This document shows, piece after piece, positions 51,717 to 60,627 of a stretch of DNA of 64,000 nt. Position numbers and translations under genes: made by a program. This DNA comes from Corallococcus interemptor (GTDB taxonomy: Bacteria; Myxococcota; Myxococcia; Myxococcales; Myxococcaceae). The notes under the pieces are model-generated. The model did no database searches and was not told where the DNA came from. It saw only the letters and a list, made by a program, of their open reading frames with translations. The stretch's first letter is position 1, and every line of letters starts with the position of its first letter. Where the stretch lies: NCBI RefSeq assembly GCF_003668875.1, contig NZ_RAWM01000034.1, positions 1 through 64,000 on the forward strand. The letters are read 5' to 3'.

Positions 51717-52007
51717 TCACACGATGAGCGGTCCCGTCGGGTCGAGCGGCAGTCTCGCTCCGTAGTGCTCGCATCGGGCCTCCTCGTCGGCGTGCAGGAA
51801 ATAGAAGCGCAGGCTGTCCTTCGCCAGCTCCACCTCGTCCAACAACCGCTGGCGCAGGGCCACCCATTCGCGCTTCCCCACGCGGCACTCGAAGAGCGAG
51901 TACTGCACCCGCACCCCGTGGTCCTTGCACGCCTCCGCGATTCGCCGCAGCCGCCGCGCCCCCGCCGTGTCGTCGTTCGCCACGTCGTAGCAGACCAGCA
52001 CAAGCAT
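51717..52007 (-). CDS. cas2: CRISPR-associated endoribonuclease Cas2 (type I-C)
   Basis: 96 residues, intact length. Opens MLVLVCYDVANDD with the conserved Asp8, followed by RVQYSLFECRVGKREW, the family strand and loop. Cas2 forms a dimer that bridges two Cas1 dimers during spacer integration; it cannot integrate without Cas1. It lies 4 bases after the broken cas1 end and 185 bases before the first repeat. With cas1 destroyed it probably has no adaptation role unless a Cas1 from another locus serves. Confidence 0.95.
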   Translation of the reverse strand: MLVLVCYDVANDDTAGARRLRRIAEACKDHGVRVQYSLFECRVGKREWVALRQRLLDEVELAKDSLRFYFLHADEEARCEHYGARLPLDPTGPLIV

Positions 52008-52011
52008 CCCG

Positions 52012-52295
52012 TCACCTCACCCGGAAGGGCGAATACGTCTCCAGGTCGCCCCGGATGACCCGCGCCAGCAATAGCGCCTGGAGGTGCGGCACCCGCCCCA
52101 GGACACCTGCTGCCCCGGGAACTCGTGCTGGACCTCCACCTGCTTCGCCTCCTGGTACGCCACCAGGAAGGTCCGCCTCGCCGCGTCGCTCATCCGCCAC
52201 CTGCCCGCCGCGTCCTCCTCCCAGACGCGCTCGACGTGGATGAGCGCGGCCTGCCGCTCGCAGTACACCAGGTGCTGCAGGCCGAAGATGGGCAC
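52012..52295 (-). pseudogene. cas4-cas1 remnant: cas4 start fused to cas1 end, plus frameshift
   Basis: The GTG at 52295 begins a Cas4 N-terminus (PIFGLQHLVYCERQAALIHV, with the first Cys of the iron-sulfur site, then ERVWEED). Within about 36 residues it changes to the C-terminus of type I-C Cas1 (RMSDAARRTFLVAYQEAKQ, VEVQHEFPGQQV). After SWG the Cas1 end continues one frame away (RVPHLQALLLARVIRGDLET to a stop at 52012), so one base is missing near 52092. Given usual Cas4 and Cas1 lengths (about 210 and 340 residues), roughly 1.3-1.4 kb is lost, including all Cas1 metal ligands. Confidence 0.88.
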
Positions 52296-52323
52296 GAGGG
52301 CGTCGGACTCGCTGGGCCCGCGC

Positions 52324-53262
52324 TCATCCTCCCAGTTCCATCACCTCCACGCCGGAGGGCACGCTCCCCACGCTCAGCGCGTAGTCCGAGAAGTCACGCG
52401 GGGGCTTCGAGTCGTCCTTGCGCCGCGCCGACACGGCGTCGAACAGCTTGTGCGCGGGCGCGTTGCCCAGGGCGCTCGCGTGCCGGAACACCAGCAGGCG
52501 CCGCGTCGCCATCAGCCCGCGCGCCGCGCTCCGGTCGTGGTCGAACATCTCCACCAGCGCCTTCCACAGCAGGTCCAGGTCTCCCTCGCCGAAGCCCGTC
52601 TGCTTCGCGAGCGATGGAGACACGAAGCCGTGCGCCCGGTACAGGCCATAGGGCACCGTCGTCTTGCGGCCCATGGTGCGGTTGTCGCCGCCCTGGTTGT
52701 CCGCCTCCTTCTGCGTCGCCACCGCCATCCGGGTGATGGTGTGCTCCGCCGACACCACCGGATCCAACGACCTGCCGAACGTGAGCTGCACCGGGCCCCG
52801 CACCTGTCCCGCATTGGCCTCCTTCAGCGACATCACCGCGCCGAAGGTCCGCACGTCGAAGTAGCGCCGGCACATCTCATCACGCACCTTGCGCACCACC
52901 TCGACCTCCGAGGACTTGCGCGGCTTCTTCTCCGCCTTGCCCTTGCCCTCCCCCTTCGGCGAATCCGGCGCGGCCTCCGCGCCGGGCTCCTGGGCCTTCA
53001 GCCCCAGCCGGGAGTACGCCTCCGCGTGGAGCGAGGAGAGCACCCCGCGCTCCTTCACGTAGATGTCGTGTCCATCCGCGCCATCGTGGATGAGCTGCAC
53101 GTAGTTGCGCACCTTGCGCTTGAGGCACACGTCGGTGACGAGCCCGTGGCCCGTCTCCGGGTCGATGCGCGGCAGGTTGCCTGCGTCGGGGTCACCGTTC
53201 GGGTTGCCATCCTTCACATCGAACAACAGGACGAAGTCGTAGCGGTTCTTGAGTTCGGACAT
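52324..53262 (-). CDS. cas7c: Cas7c (Csd2), type I-C Cascade backbone
   Basis: 312 residues beginning [26 protein letters not shown], the hallmark of Csd2. Other conserved stretches: [43 protein letters not shown] and [15 protein letters not shown]. Several copies coat the crRNA spacer. Lys/Glu-rich insertion at about 118-140 ([14 protein letters not shown]). Ends 28 bases before the cas4-cas1 remnant and follows cas8c by 41 bases. No defect seen. Confidence 0.96.
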   Translation of the reverse strand: MSELKNRYDFVLLFDVKDGNPNGDPDAGNLPRIDPETGHGLVTDVCLKRKVRNYVQLIHDGADGHDIYVKERGVLSSLHAEAYSRLGLKAQEPGAEAAPDSPKGEGKGKAEKKPRKSSEVEVVRKVRDEMCRRYFDVRTFGAVMSLKEANAGQVRGPVQLTFGRSLDPVVSAEHTITRMAVATQKEADNQGGDNRTMGRKTTVPYGLYRAHGFVSPSLAKQTGFGEGDLDLLWKALVEMFDHDRSAARGLMATRRLLVFRHASALGNAPAHKLFDAVSARRKDDSKPPRDFSDYALSVGSVPSGVEVMELGG

Positions 53263-53303
53263 GGGTCATTCACTCCAAAAGACAGACAGGGAAGGAAGGG
53301 GGC

Positions 53304-55058
53304 TCAGGCCTCGGGACGCTCAGCTTCCGCGGGCGCCGCCTTGCGGAAGAAGTCCTCGCGTTGCTGGTAGTAGCCCACGGCGAACAGCCCCTGGGCCTCC
53401 AGCGTCAGCGCGTGGGGCCAGGACTTCGAGGGGAACCGGTCCATGATCTGCCCCATCAGCTTGTCCAGCCAGCGGCCCGCGCGATCCGCCTTCGCCGCAT
53501 GGGCCGTGGACAAGCGGATCAACCTGGGCATCACGAGGCCTGGGTTCGCCATCGCCGCGCCGAAGTAGCGGTCCTTGATGCTGGCGTTCACCTCCCCCAA
53601 CGCCGCGTACTGGAGCCGCTCCAGCACGGCGAACAGCCGGCCCAACTGATAGGACACCTCGGGACTGTCTGGGTTCAGCGCCACGGATACCTCCGGGAGT
53701 TGAGGGGAAAGCCGCCGCAGCCGCAGCAGCGTGGCCTTGATGAGCGCGCAGCGCGCGTACAGCAGGAAGCCTGGGGCCTCGCCCTTGTCCGGAACGCGCA
53801 GGCGGCGCAGGGCCGCCGCCAGCAGCTCCCGGGGCAGGGGACGGCGCATCATCGCCGCGGCCAGCAGCCTGCCGGCCAGGTCCGGCGGGTTGCCATCGCG
53901 TCCCGGCGGCTCCACGGCCCGCAGCAACTGCCAGAGGGACAGGGGTCGGCCCCGGCCTCCCTCCAGCCGCAGGTCATCGAACCACTCGCGCAGGCTCTGC
54001 TTGAGGTCCTGGACCGAGGACTCGAACCACTCGCGCACCACAACGCGCGCCGCGTTCCCTCCCAGCACCAACGCATAGAAGGGCTTGTCGTCGAACGCCG
54101 CCGGCTCCAGGCCCCGCAGCGGCGCCTCCGCGAAGTGGAGCGCCTGGCGGGCACCGGGCGGAGTCGAGTCCTCCTGCCGCGCGGCTGGCGCGTCGAGCAG
54201 GGCCAGCAGCGCGTCCACCGCCTGCTCGGCCTCGCGCGTCCAGAAGACCGCCACCGCGTCCTTTCCGAGCGCCACGCCCCGCCGGTAACGCCGCTCGCCG
54301 TCGCCGGACAGCATGTGGTTGAGCGCCGTGACGTATCCCTCTGCCACGGGCCGGGAGATTGGGGCGTTGTAGCCCTGGTCCAGACCATGGGAGCAGAACG
54401 CCTCCTCGTTGAAGGACACCAGGGACGCTCCCGAGGGTTGGGCGCCCGGCACCCGCTTGACGGATGGATGCAGCCGGGCCACGGGCCCCCAACGCCCCGT
54501 CACCAGGCAGCGCATGGGGCGTCCTCCGTCGTCCTCCTCCGCGCTCCGCTTCCGGCGCCAGGCCTCGCGCAGCGCGGGCCGCTCGTGCACCAGTTGCGCG
54601 TCATCCCCGGACCACCGGAAGGCCAACCGCTCTTCGCCTGTCCACTCGGCGCGCTGCTTCAGGATGCGCGGCCGCTCTGAATCGAGCCGCCCCAGGAACG
54701 CGGACACGGCGCGCGCCGCCGGGTCTTGCGTCTCCTTCGCCGCCGCGTCCACCAACTCCCGGAACGCTTTATTGCGCGCGGGATTGAGGCGAGCCTTGGC
54801 CGCATCTCCGCCATGAGCCAACACGTACTTTGCGTTGTCCACGAAGAAGCTGGCCACGACGGAAGTGCCGGACCGCTTGGGTACACGCGGCACCACGCGC
54901 CGGGGCACCCGACCCGCCTCGTCCGCGGTGGGCACCAGGGCGAGGAAGCGCCCGTCGTCCGCGACCTCCAGGAAGAAATCCACCGCCAGCGGCTCGACGT
55001 CGGGGTCCTCCAGCAGCCCCTCCCGCAGTGCGTACTCATACAGTGCGCCGATCATCAT
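53304..55058 (-). CDS. cas8c: Cas8c (Csd1), type I-C Cascade large subunit
   Basis: 584 residues, normal Csd1 size. Opens MMIGALYEYALREGLL and includes LVSFNEEAFCSHGLDQGYNAPIS, a family signature (normally SFN..AF.SYG..QG.NAP), and a C-terminal helical part that in type I-C also supplies the small subunit from an internal start. It recognises the PAM and holds the non-target strand. Its ATG overlaps the cas5c stop (ATGA). No break in frame. Confidence 0.96.
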   Translation of the reverse strand: MMIGALYEYALREGLLEDPDVEPLAVDFFLEVADDGRFLALVPTADEAGRVPRRVVPRVPKRSGTSVVASFFVDNAKYVLAHGGDAAKARLNPARNKAFRELVDAAAKETQDPAARAVSAFLGRLDSERPRILKQRAEWTGEERLAFRWSGDDAQLVHERPALREAWRRKRSAEEDDGGRPMRCLVTGRWGPVARLHPSVKRVPGAQPSGASLVSFNEEAFCSHGLDQGYNAPISRPVAEGYVTALNHMLSGDGERRYRRGVALGKDAVAVFWTREAEQAVDALLALLDAPAARQEDSTPPGARQALHFAEAPLRGLEPAAFDDKPFYALVLGGNAARVVVREWFESSVQDLKQSLREWFDDLRLEGGRGRPLSLWQLLRAVEPPGRDGNPPDLAGRLLAAAMMRRPLPRELLAAALRRLRVPDKGEAPGFLLYARCALIKATLLRLRRLSPQLPEVSVALNPDSPEVSYQLGRLFAVLERLQYAALGEVNASIKDRYFGAAMANPGLVMPRLIRLSTAHAAKADRAGRWLDKLMGQIMDRFPSKSWPHALTLEAQGLFAVGYYQQREDFFRKAAPAEAERPEA

Positions 55059-55723
55059 GGGCGCGCCTCCCCACCCTGTTCGCGCAGCACGGCTTCCAAT
55101 GGCGGCACCGTCAGCCGCCCCCCGGCCAGCCTCGCGTCGAAGAACAGCGGCACCATGCCGTCCTTGCGATAGTCGAAGTCGTAGAACATCAGCCCCAGCG
55201 GTCGGTCCACCTCGGGCTGGATGAGCCTCACTTCTCCGGGCGCGGGCGCCGGCTCCACCTCCGCCGCGAACTCGCGGCAGCCCAGGTAGGGCGCCTGGAA
55301 CGTCTGCCCCTTCTCCAACCGGCGCTCGAACATCTCCTCGAACTTGCGCAGGTTGTCCTCGGCGCCGGCCCGGTCCGTCATGCGGAAGGAGGCGGACACC
55401 ACGTAGTCCACGTTCTTCAGCGCCACCGTGTTGCGCTGCGCCCTGCGGTCCGGGTGGTCCGCGAAGAACACCGTCCCCGGTGACATCCGCTGCTTCACCT
55501 CGTTGCGCCGGAAGCTCACCCACTGGATGGGCGCCAGCACCGCCACCTCATGCACCTGCCAGCGGATGGCGGGCTTCCACAACACCGATTCGAGCAGCCC
55601 CCGCGCCGCTGAGGGCGTCATCACCTCGTAGCTCACCCGCTCCACCTTCATCTCCGGCCGGCTGAAGCACGCCACCGGTCCCCGGGCCCGGAGACGGAAC
55701 ACCCGGCTCTCCTGTGCTTTCAT
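55055..55723 (-). CDS. cas5c: Cas5c (Cas5d), crRNA-processing endoribonuclease
   Basis: 222 residues; MKAQESRVFRLRARGPVACFSRPEMKVERVSYEVMTPSAARGLLES contains the Gly-rich RRM core, broken here as MKAQESRVFRLRARG and SYEVMTPSAARGLLE. In type I-C, which lacks Cas6, this enzyme cuts the repeat 3' of its hairpin and stays on the 5' handle; catalysis uses a Tyr/Lys/His set, of which the Tyr in SYEVMTP is visible. The ATG at 55723 has GGGAGGACGAC before it. It is 28 bases after the cas3 stop. Confidence 0.95.
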   Translation of the reverse strand: MKAQESRVFRLRARGPVACFSRPEMKVERVSYEVMTPSAARGLLESVLWKPAIRWQVHEVAVLAPIQWVSFRRNEVKQRMSPGTVFFADHPDRRAQRNTVALKNVDYVVSASFRMTDRAGAEDNLRKFEEMFERRLEKGQTFQAPYLGCREFAAEVEPAPAPGEVRLIQPEVDRPLGLMFYDFDYRKDGMVPLFFDARLAGGRLTVPPLEAVLREQGGEARP

Positions 55724-55751
55724 GTCGTCCTCCCGTGCGTCATCCGCGCGT

Positions 55752-58046
55752 TCATCCAATGACCAGCGCTGTGGGCGCCCACGTCCCCACCCGCTCGGGA
55801 ACCAATCCCAGACGCGGGTCGTAGGCCCCCTGCGCGGCCTCGAGGACCACCACCGTCTCCGCCACCCAGCGGGCGCATCGGCTCTTCAACCAGGCCTCCT
55901 GCTTCCCCTTCTCCACGTTCACCGTGAAGCGCTGCAGGCGCCGCAAGCGCTCACGCGAGGGCCCCAGCCGCTCGAGCTCCGCGATGGCGTCGCGCGCGTC
56001 GCCATACGGGACGACCACCGGCGCGGACCAGTCGTCCTCGATAAACCGGAACAACTCCGCCGTCGTCCTGAAGCACAGCGCCTCCCGGAGCGGGAGGAGG
56101 CCCTTCTCATCCAGGGACTTCGCGCCGTAGAGCCGCTGGAAATAGCGCTCGAAGATGGCGGGGTCGAAGAGGTCCAGGTCCGGAGCTTGCGCGAGCAGCC
56201 CCTGGGTCACCGCCATCGCGGTCCGCGCCACGCCCTTCGGCGGCTTCGTGGGCGACAGGAACACCCGCAGCTCCCCGCCAGCCGCAAGCTTGCCCTCGCG
56301 GTTGCACCGGCCCGCCGCCTGGGCCAGCGCGTCCAGTCCGCCCAGCGCGCGGTAGACCACGGGGAAGTCCAGGTCCACGCCCGCTTCCACGAGCTGCGTG
56401 GACACCACCCGCACGGAGCCGCTGCGCGCCACCGCCTCGCGGATCCGCCCGAGGACCTCGCCGCGGTGGGCCGCGCACATGAGGGCGGACAGGTGGAAGG
56501 TAGAGGCGTCCCCCAGCCGGCGGTCCACCGCCTCGCACACCTCGCGCGCATCCCCGCGCTTGTGCACGATGGCCAGCACGCTCCGCTCCCGGGCCAATGC
56601 CTCCGCCAGGTCCTCGTGAGAAAGCGGCGCGTCCGGCTCCGGCCAGCGCACGCGGACCCGGCGCAGCCGGCCAAAGGCCTCGCGGGGCTCGGGCGCGAGC
56701 TCCCGCACCTGCTCGAAGCCCTCCGGCAAGCCGGGCCGCCATCCCAGGGCGGGTTGCGTCGCCGTGCAGATGACCACGGAGGCGCCGTAGTCCGTCACCA
56801 GCGTGCGGAGCACGTCCAGGATGGGCGCCAGCAGGCCGGGCGGCAGGGTCTGCGCCTCGTCCAGCACGATGACGCTGCCCGCCAGCCGGTGCAGTTTGCG
56901 GCACGGGCCGGGCCGGTTCGCGAAGAGGCTCTCGAAGAGCTGCACCGTCGTCGTCACGATGACCGAGCGGTCCCAGTTCTCCGCCGCCACGCGGTTGCGG
57001 TGCGTCTCCCGCAGCGGGTCCCCACCGGAGTGGTGCTCCAGCACCGCGTCCTCGCCCAACGCCTCCGCGTAGACGACCGCGTTCTGTTCGATGATGGAGG
57101 TGAACGGGATGGCCACCACCACCCGCTCCAGGCCATGGCGCGCCGCGTGCTCCAGCGCGAACGCCATCGACGCGAGCGTCTTTCCGCCCCCCGTGGGGAC
57201 CGTCAGGCTGAAGATGCCAGGACGCTCCGCGGCCCTGGCCCTGCACGAGGCAAGCACCTCCGAGCGTACGCGGTTCACCTCGGACAGCGGCCCGCGAGAC
57301 CGCACACGCGCCTCCAGCCGCTCCAGGTGCGCCCGCAGCCGGTCACGCAATGACTCGATGGAAGGGCCACCGCCGCGCAGCGCGGCCTTCCCGGCGTCGA
57401 AGAAGGCCTCTGTGTCGAGGAAGTCGGCGTCACAGAGCGCGGAGAAGCTCATCCGGATCCACATCTCCAGGCGCCGGACCCGCTCACGCTCAGGCTCCCG
57501 CCCTCCCGGCTTCGGGGCCAGGAAGGCCGGAGTCACCGGGCGCGCGCCGGGGCGCAGCAGCCCTTCGGGGATGGGCCACTTCAACGCTTGGGCATACAGA
57601 GCCTGCCGGTCCAGCGCCTTAAGTCGCTCCGAGACGAGGGGCTCCTTGTCCGACAAGCCACCGTGGTGCCCTGCGATGATGAACGCCAGGAACAATCCCT
57701 GACCTCCTAGCACCGCCTGCGCATGCAGCGCGCCCGCCGTGGAGTGGTCTCTCGGGCCTACGGGCCCTTCCTGCTCCAGGTGCGCTTCGATGCCGTGCTC
57801 ACGGCGGATGAGGTTCTGAAACGCGACCGTGTACTTCCCCAGGTCATGCCACCGGCCCGCCAAGCGCGCCCATTCCTCGGAGCCGAAGCGTCGCGCGAAC
57901 CGCGCCGCCAGTTCACCCACGGATTCCAGGTGCTCCTCGAGCAGGTGCGGCCGTCCCTGTTCATCCACGTGTGCCCAGGCCGCGTGCGCATTGGACAGAG
58001 TGCCCCCCAGGCAATGAATGGCGTCAGCATGGCGCGCGCCCCACAC
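55752..58046 (-). CDS. cas3: Cas3 helicase-nuclease (type I-C)
   Basis: 764 residues. HD nuclease (about 25-190): His39 in LLEEHLESVG, HD67-68 in RWHDLGKYTVAFQ, DHSTAGAL and AGHHGGLSD. Helicase: PTGGGKTLASMAFAL (about 284-298), DEAQ (about 396), ICTATQPALG, STQLVEAGVDLDFPVVYR and QAAGRCNREGK. All catalytic signs are present, so it should be able to cut DNA marked by Cascade. GTG start at 58046 is uncertain: the first 28 residues have no family match and a start nearer LSNAHAAW or MDEQ (GTG) is possible. Confidence 0.95.
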   Translation of the reverse strand: MWGARHADAIHCLGGTLSNAHAAWAHVDEQGRPHLLEEHLESVGELAARFARRFGSEEWARLAGRWHDLGKYTVAFQNLIRREHGIEAHLEQEGPVGPRDHSTAGALHAQAVLGGQGLFLAFIIAGHHGGLSDKEPLVSERLKALDRQALYAQALKWPIPEGLLRPGARPVTPAFLAPKPGGREPERERVRRLEMWIRMSFSALCDADFLDTEAFFDAGKAALRGGGPSIESLRDRLRAHLERLEARVRSRGPLSEVNRVRSEVLASCRARAAERPGIFSLTVPTGGGKTLASMAFALEHAARHGLERVVVAIPFTSIIEQNAVVYAEALGEDAVLEHHSGGDPLRETHRNRVAAENWDRSVIVTTTVQLFESLFANRPGPCRKLHRLAGSVIVLDEAQTLPPGLLAPILDVLRTLVTDYGASVVICTATQPALGWRPGLPEGFEQVRELAPEPREAFGRLRRVRVRWPEPDAPLSHEDLAEALARERSVLAIVHKRGDAREVCEAVDRRLGDASTFHLSALMCAAHRGEVLGRIREAVARSGSVRVVSTQLVEAGVDLDFPVVYRALGGLDALAQAAGRCNREGKLAAGGELRVFLSPTKPPKGVARTAMAVTQGLLAQAPDLDLFDPAIFERYFQRLYGAKSLDEKGLLPLREALCFRTTAELFRFIEDDWSAPVVVPYGDARDAIAELERLGPSRERLRRLQRFTVNVEKGKQEAWLKSRCARWVAETVVVLEAAQGAYDPRLGLVPERVGTWAPTALVIG

Positions 58047-58075
58047 CCGCCGGAATCCCCCAGAAGAGGCATGGT

Positions 58076-58097
58076 GAGACAGCGGACGGTGTGTCTC
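58076..58097. promoter_or_regulatory. inverted repeat GAGACA-N10-TGTCTC upstream of cas3
   Basis: Six-base arms in the 62-base gap between the ribokinase-like gene and cas3. A possible operator for the cas operon; no clear promoter boxes are seen next to it. Confidence 0.35.
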
Positions 58098-58108
58098 GGA
58101 GGTCTTCG

Positions 58109-59053
58109 CTACGGCGGCGCGAGCCGGACTTCTGGCCTCACGTCCGAGAGCAGGCCCAGCACTTCATCCCGGTAGGGCAGTCCCGCCTGCGCTCCCAGCC
58201 GTGTCGTCGCGATGGCGGCCGCGGCGTGCGCGAACTGCGCGGCGGTGAGGAGCGGGTGGGACTCCGCCAGCCCGACACTCAGTGCCGCGGAGAATGCATC
58301 CCCCGCTCCGGTGGTATCCACCGTGTCCACCGGCAGGTCGGGCAGCCACGCCTCCTCCTCCCTCGACACCAGCAGACTGCCTCCGGGTGCCGCGATGATG
58401 GCCGCCCCCACGCCTCGCAGCAGCAGGTTGCGCGCGGCTCGTCGCGCGGAGGCGCGGTCGTGCACCCGGATTCCCGTCAGCGTCCTGGCCTCCAATGCGT
58501 TGGGCCGGATGACGTGCACGTCCTCCAGCAAGACCTCCGGCAGCGGCACGGCCGGCGCGGGATCCAACACCACCCGGACTCCCGCGGCTCTCGCCAGGCG
58601 GACCGCGGCCTGGACCGCGTCCAGCGGCACCTCCAACTGCACGAGCAAGACCTTCGCGGTGGCGATCCACTCCGCGCTCCGCAACACATCCCGGATGGAC
58701 AGTCTGTGATTGGCTCCCGGCGAAAAGAACGTCTGCTTCCTTCCGTGCCCATCCACCATCACCAGCACCGCGCCCGACGGCGTCGTCGCATCGGTCCGCA
58801 CCGCGTCCAGCGACACGCCCTCCCGTTGCAGCCGCGCCACCTGCGCCAGCCCGCGTCCATCCGCTCCGACCCTCGCCACCAGCGTGGCGTGCGCCCCCAG
58901 CCTCACCGCGGCCACCGCGGCGTTCGCCCCCTTTCCTCCGAGCGCTTCCTGGAAGACGTCGCCCTCGGCGCTGCCTCCCGGCTCCGGGAACGACCTCCCG
59001 CGCACCAGGTAGTCCGTCGCCACGCCCCCCACCACCACGATGCGTGGGCTCAT
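58109..59053 (-). CDS. PfkB-family sugar kinase, ribokinase-like
   Basis: 314 residues. PfkB signatures: the N-terminal ALGGKGANAAVAAVRLG (sugar site) and the C-terminal DTVDTTGAGDAFSAALSVGL with the catalytic Asp. Between them PSGAVLVMVDGHGRKQTFFSPGAN and PNALEARTLTG match ribokinase (ATP-dependent phosphorylation of ribose at O5). Coupled to the upstream hydrolase by an ATGA overlap. Other nucleoside kinases of the family cannot be excluded. Confidence 0.9.
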   Translation of the reverse strand: MSPRIVVVGGVATDYLVRGRSFPEPGGSAEGDVFQEALGGKGANAAVAAVRLGAHATLVARVGADGRGLAQVARLQREGVSLDAVRTDATTPSGAVLVMVDGHGRKQTFFSPGANHRLSIRDVLRSAEWIATAKVLLVQLEVPLDAVQAAVRLARAAGVRVVLDPAPAVPLPEVLLEDVHVIRPNALEARTLTGIRVHDRASARRAARNLLLRGVGAAIIAAPGGSLLVSREEEAWLPDLPVDTVDTTGAGDAFSAALSVGLAESHPLLTAAQFAHAAAAIATTRLGAQAGLPYRDEVLGLLSDVRPEVRLAPP

Positions 59054-59736
59054 GGCGAAACCCCTCCCCGTGCTTCCTGCGTCAGGTGCTGGAGGAACCA
59101 GTTCCGCGCAAGCCCCGCCGCCTGTTCGAGCGTCCCCGGCTCCTCGAAGAGGTGCGTCGCGCCGGGAACGATCTCCAATCGTTTGTCCATGCGCAGCGCC
59201 TCACATGCCTGACGGTTGAGCGCAATCACTTGCGTGTCGTCCCCGCCCACGATGAGCAGCGTCGGTGCTCGCACCGACGGCAGCAGGGCTCCCGCCAGGT
59301 CCGGACGGCCGCCCCGGGACACCACCGCTTGAAACGCCTCAGGCATGCGCCCCGCGGCCACCAGCGCCGCTCCCGCGCCCGTGCTCGAACCCATCAACCC
59401 CAGTGGCTGGCTCCCCAGCGCCGGCAGCTGCGCCAGCCACCGCGTCGCTCCCACGAGCCTTCGCGCCAGCAGCTCGATGTCGAAGCGCAGGTGCCGCGTC
59501 CACCGCTCGGCTTCCTCCTCGTCCTGCGTGAGCAGGTCCATGAGCAGTGTCGCCAGCCCCACCTGTTGCAGTACCCGGGCGACGTACCGGTTGCGCGGGC
59601 TGAAGCGGCTGCTGCCGCTGCCATGCGCGAACAGCACCACGCCCGAGACCGACTCCGGCACGCTCAGCATTCCCTCCAGCTCCACGCCGGGCTCCGCCTC
59701 CAGCCGGACCGCGTATTCCGAAATGCGTGGCTCCAT
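59050..59736 (-). CDS. alpha/beta-hydrolase, dienelactone-hydrolase type
   Basis: 228 residues. Complete catalytic set: oxyanion strand LFAHGSGSS, nucleophile Ser in LMGSSTGAGAAL, acid in VGGDDTQV and His in GATHLFEE. Substrate unknown; family members open lactones or esters. It lies between a phosphoribosyltransferase gene and a sugar kinase gene in one leftward operon, and in several bacteria a hydrolase of this kind is fused to that transferase type. It is the active paralogue of the protein at 35132-35941. Confidence 0.86.
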   Translation of the reverse strand: MEPRISEYAVRLEAEPGVELEGMLSVPESVSGVVLFAHGSGSSRFSPRNRYVARVLQQVGLATLLMDLLTQDEEEAERWTRHLRFDIELLARRLVGATRWLAQLPALGSQPLGLMGSSTGAGAALVAAGRMPEAFQAVVSRGGRPDLAGALLPSVRAPTLLIVGGDDTQVIALNRQACEALRMDKRLEIVPGATHLFEEPGTLEQAAGLARNWFLQHLTQEARGGVSP

Positions 59737-59757
59737 GTCTCAACCCTCCTTCCGGAC

Positions 59758-60429
59758 TCACGGCGCCACCGGCGCGCTCTCCTCACCGTGCGCCGCGCGC
59801 GCCAGCAGCTCGCGCACCTCGTCGTCGGTGGTCTGCGTGAAGTCCTCGAACCATTGGCCTACCGCGTAGAACGGCGCCGGGGTGTGGACGCAGACCACCG
59901 CGTCCGCCTCGCGCTCGAACTCCGCGCACGTCTCCGGCGCCCCCACCGGCACGCCCACCACGACGCGCGCGGGCCCGTGCTGGCGCAGCGCCCGGAGCGC
60001 CGCCCGCATGGTGGAGCCCGTCGCCAGCCCGTCATCCACCAGGATGACCGTCCGCCCTTCGACCCGCGCGGGCGGCCTGCCCTCCCGGAAGAGGTGCTCC
60101 CGCCGGACCAGCTCCCGCGCCTCCCGCTCGGCGGCCGCGGCGATGGCGGACTTCGGAATCCCCAGCCTCCGCACGACGCTCGCGTTGAGCACCGTGACGC
60201 CGCCCGTGGCGATGGCCCCCATGGCCAGCTCCTCATGCCCCGGCGTGCCGAGCTTGCGCACCATGAACACGTCCAGCGGTACCCCGAGGATCCGAGCGAC
60301 CTCGAACCCCACCGGCACACCGCCGCGCGGCAATGCCAACACCAACAGGTCACCGCCCCCGCCGAGCAGGACGCGGAGCCGTTGCCCCAGCGCACGGCCG
60401 GCGTCGACGCGGTCTCGAAACATTTGCAT
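59758..60429 (-). CDS. type I phosphoribosyltransferase
   Basis: 223 residues from the ATG at 60429 (MQMFRDRVDAGRALGQRL). PRPP-binding loop VILVDDGLATGSTM is typical; LVLALPRGGVPVGFEVA and FMVRKLGTPGHEELAMGAI also match the family often placed beside or fused to dienelactone-hydrolase-like proteins. Substrate unknown; role possibly in nucleotide salvage or a stress response. The stop is 21 bases before the hydrolase start, consistent with one operon. Confidence 0.88.
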   Translation of the reverse strand: MQMFRDRVDAGRALGQRLRVLLGGGGDLLVLALPRGGVPVGFEVARILGVPLDVFMVRKLGTPGHEELAMGAIATGGVTVLNASVVRRLGIPKSAIAAAAEREARELVRREHLFREGRPPARVEGRTVILVDDGLATGSTMRAALRALRQHGPARVVVGVPVGAPETCAEFEREADAVVCVHTPAPFYAVGQWFEDFTQTTDDEVRELLARAAHGEESAPVAP

Positions 60430-60566
60430 GACGTGCCCCCACCTCTTGAGGTGGAAGACATGCCGGGAGGCAGCAAGGCCGCCCTGCCCGTCCGCTCGCA
60501 TCACACCCGAGTGACTGATTCAGCGATCAACCATTAACAAACATTCGTACCCGCCCCCGCGTGCAC

Positions 60567-60579
60567 AACGCAAAGCGTT
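60567..60579. promoter_or_regulatory. inverted repeat AACGC-AAA-GCGTT before the aldehyde dehydrogenase
   Basis: Perfect 5-bp arms, 3-base spacer, about 50 bases before the aldehyde dehydrogenase start and 138 bases from the divergent transferase start. A possible operator for either. Confidence 0.35.
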
Positions 60580-60627
60580 ACCTGCCTATCGTCTGCTCCG
60601 CGTCAAACCCAACGCAGGGAGTCCCCC

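Noticed and set aside
52017-52295. 92-residue frame as a real small Cas protein
   Set aside because: It is Cas4 start plus Cas1 end with an out-of-frame tail; decay explains it better than a new protein.
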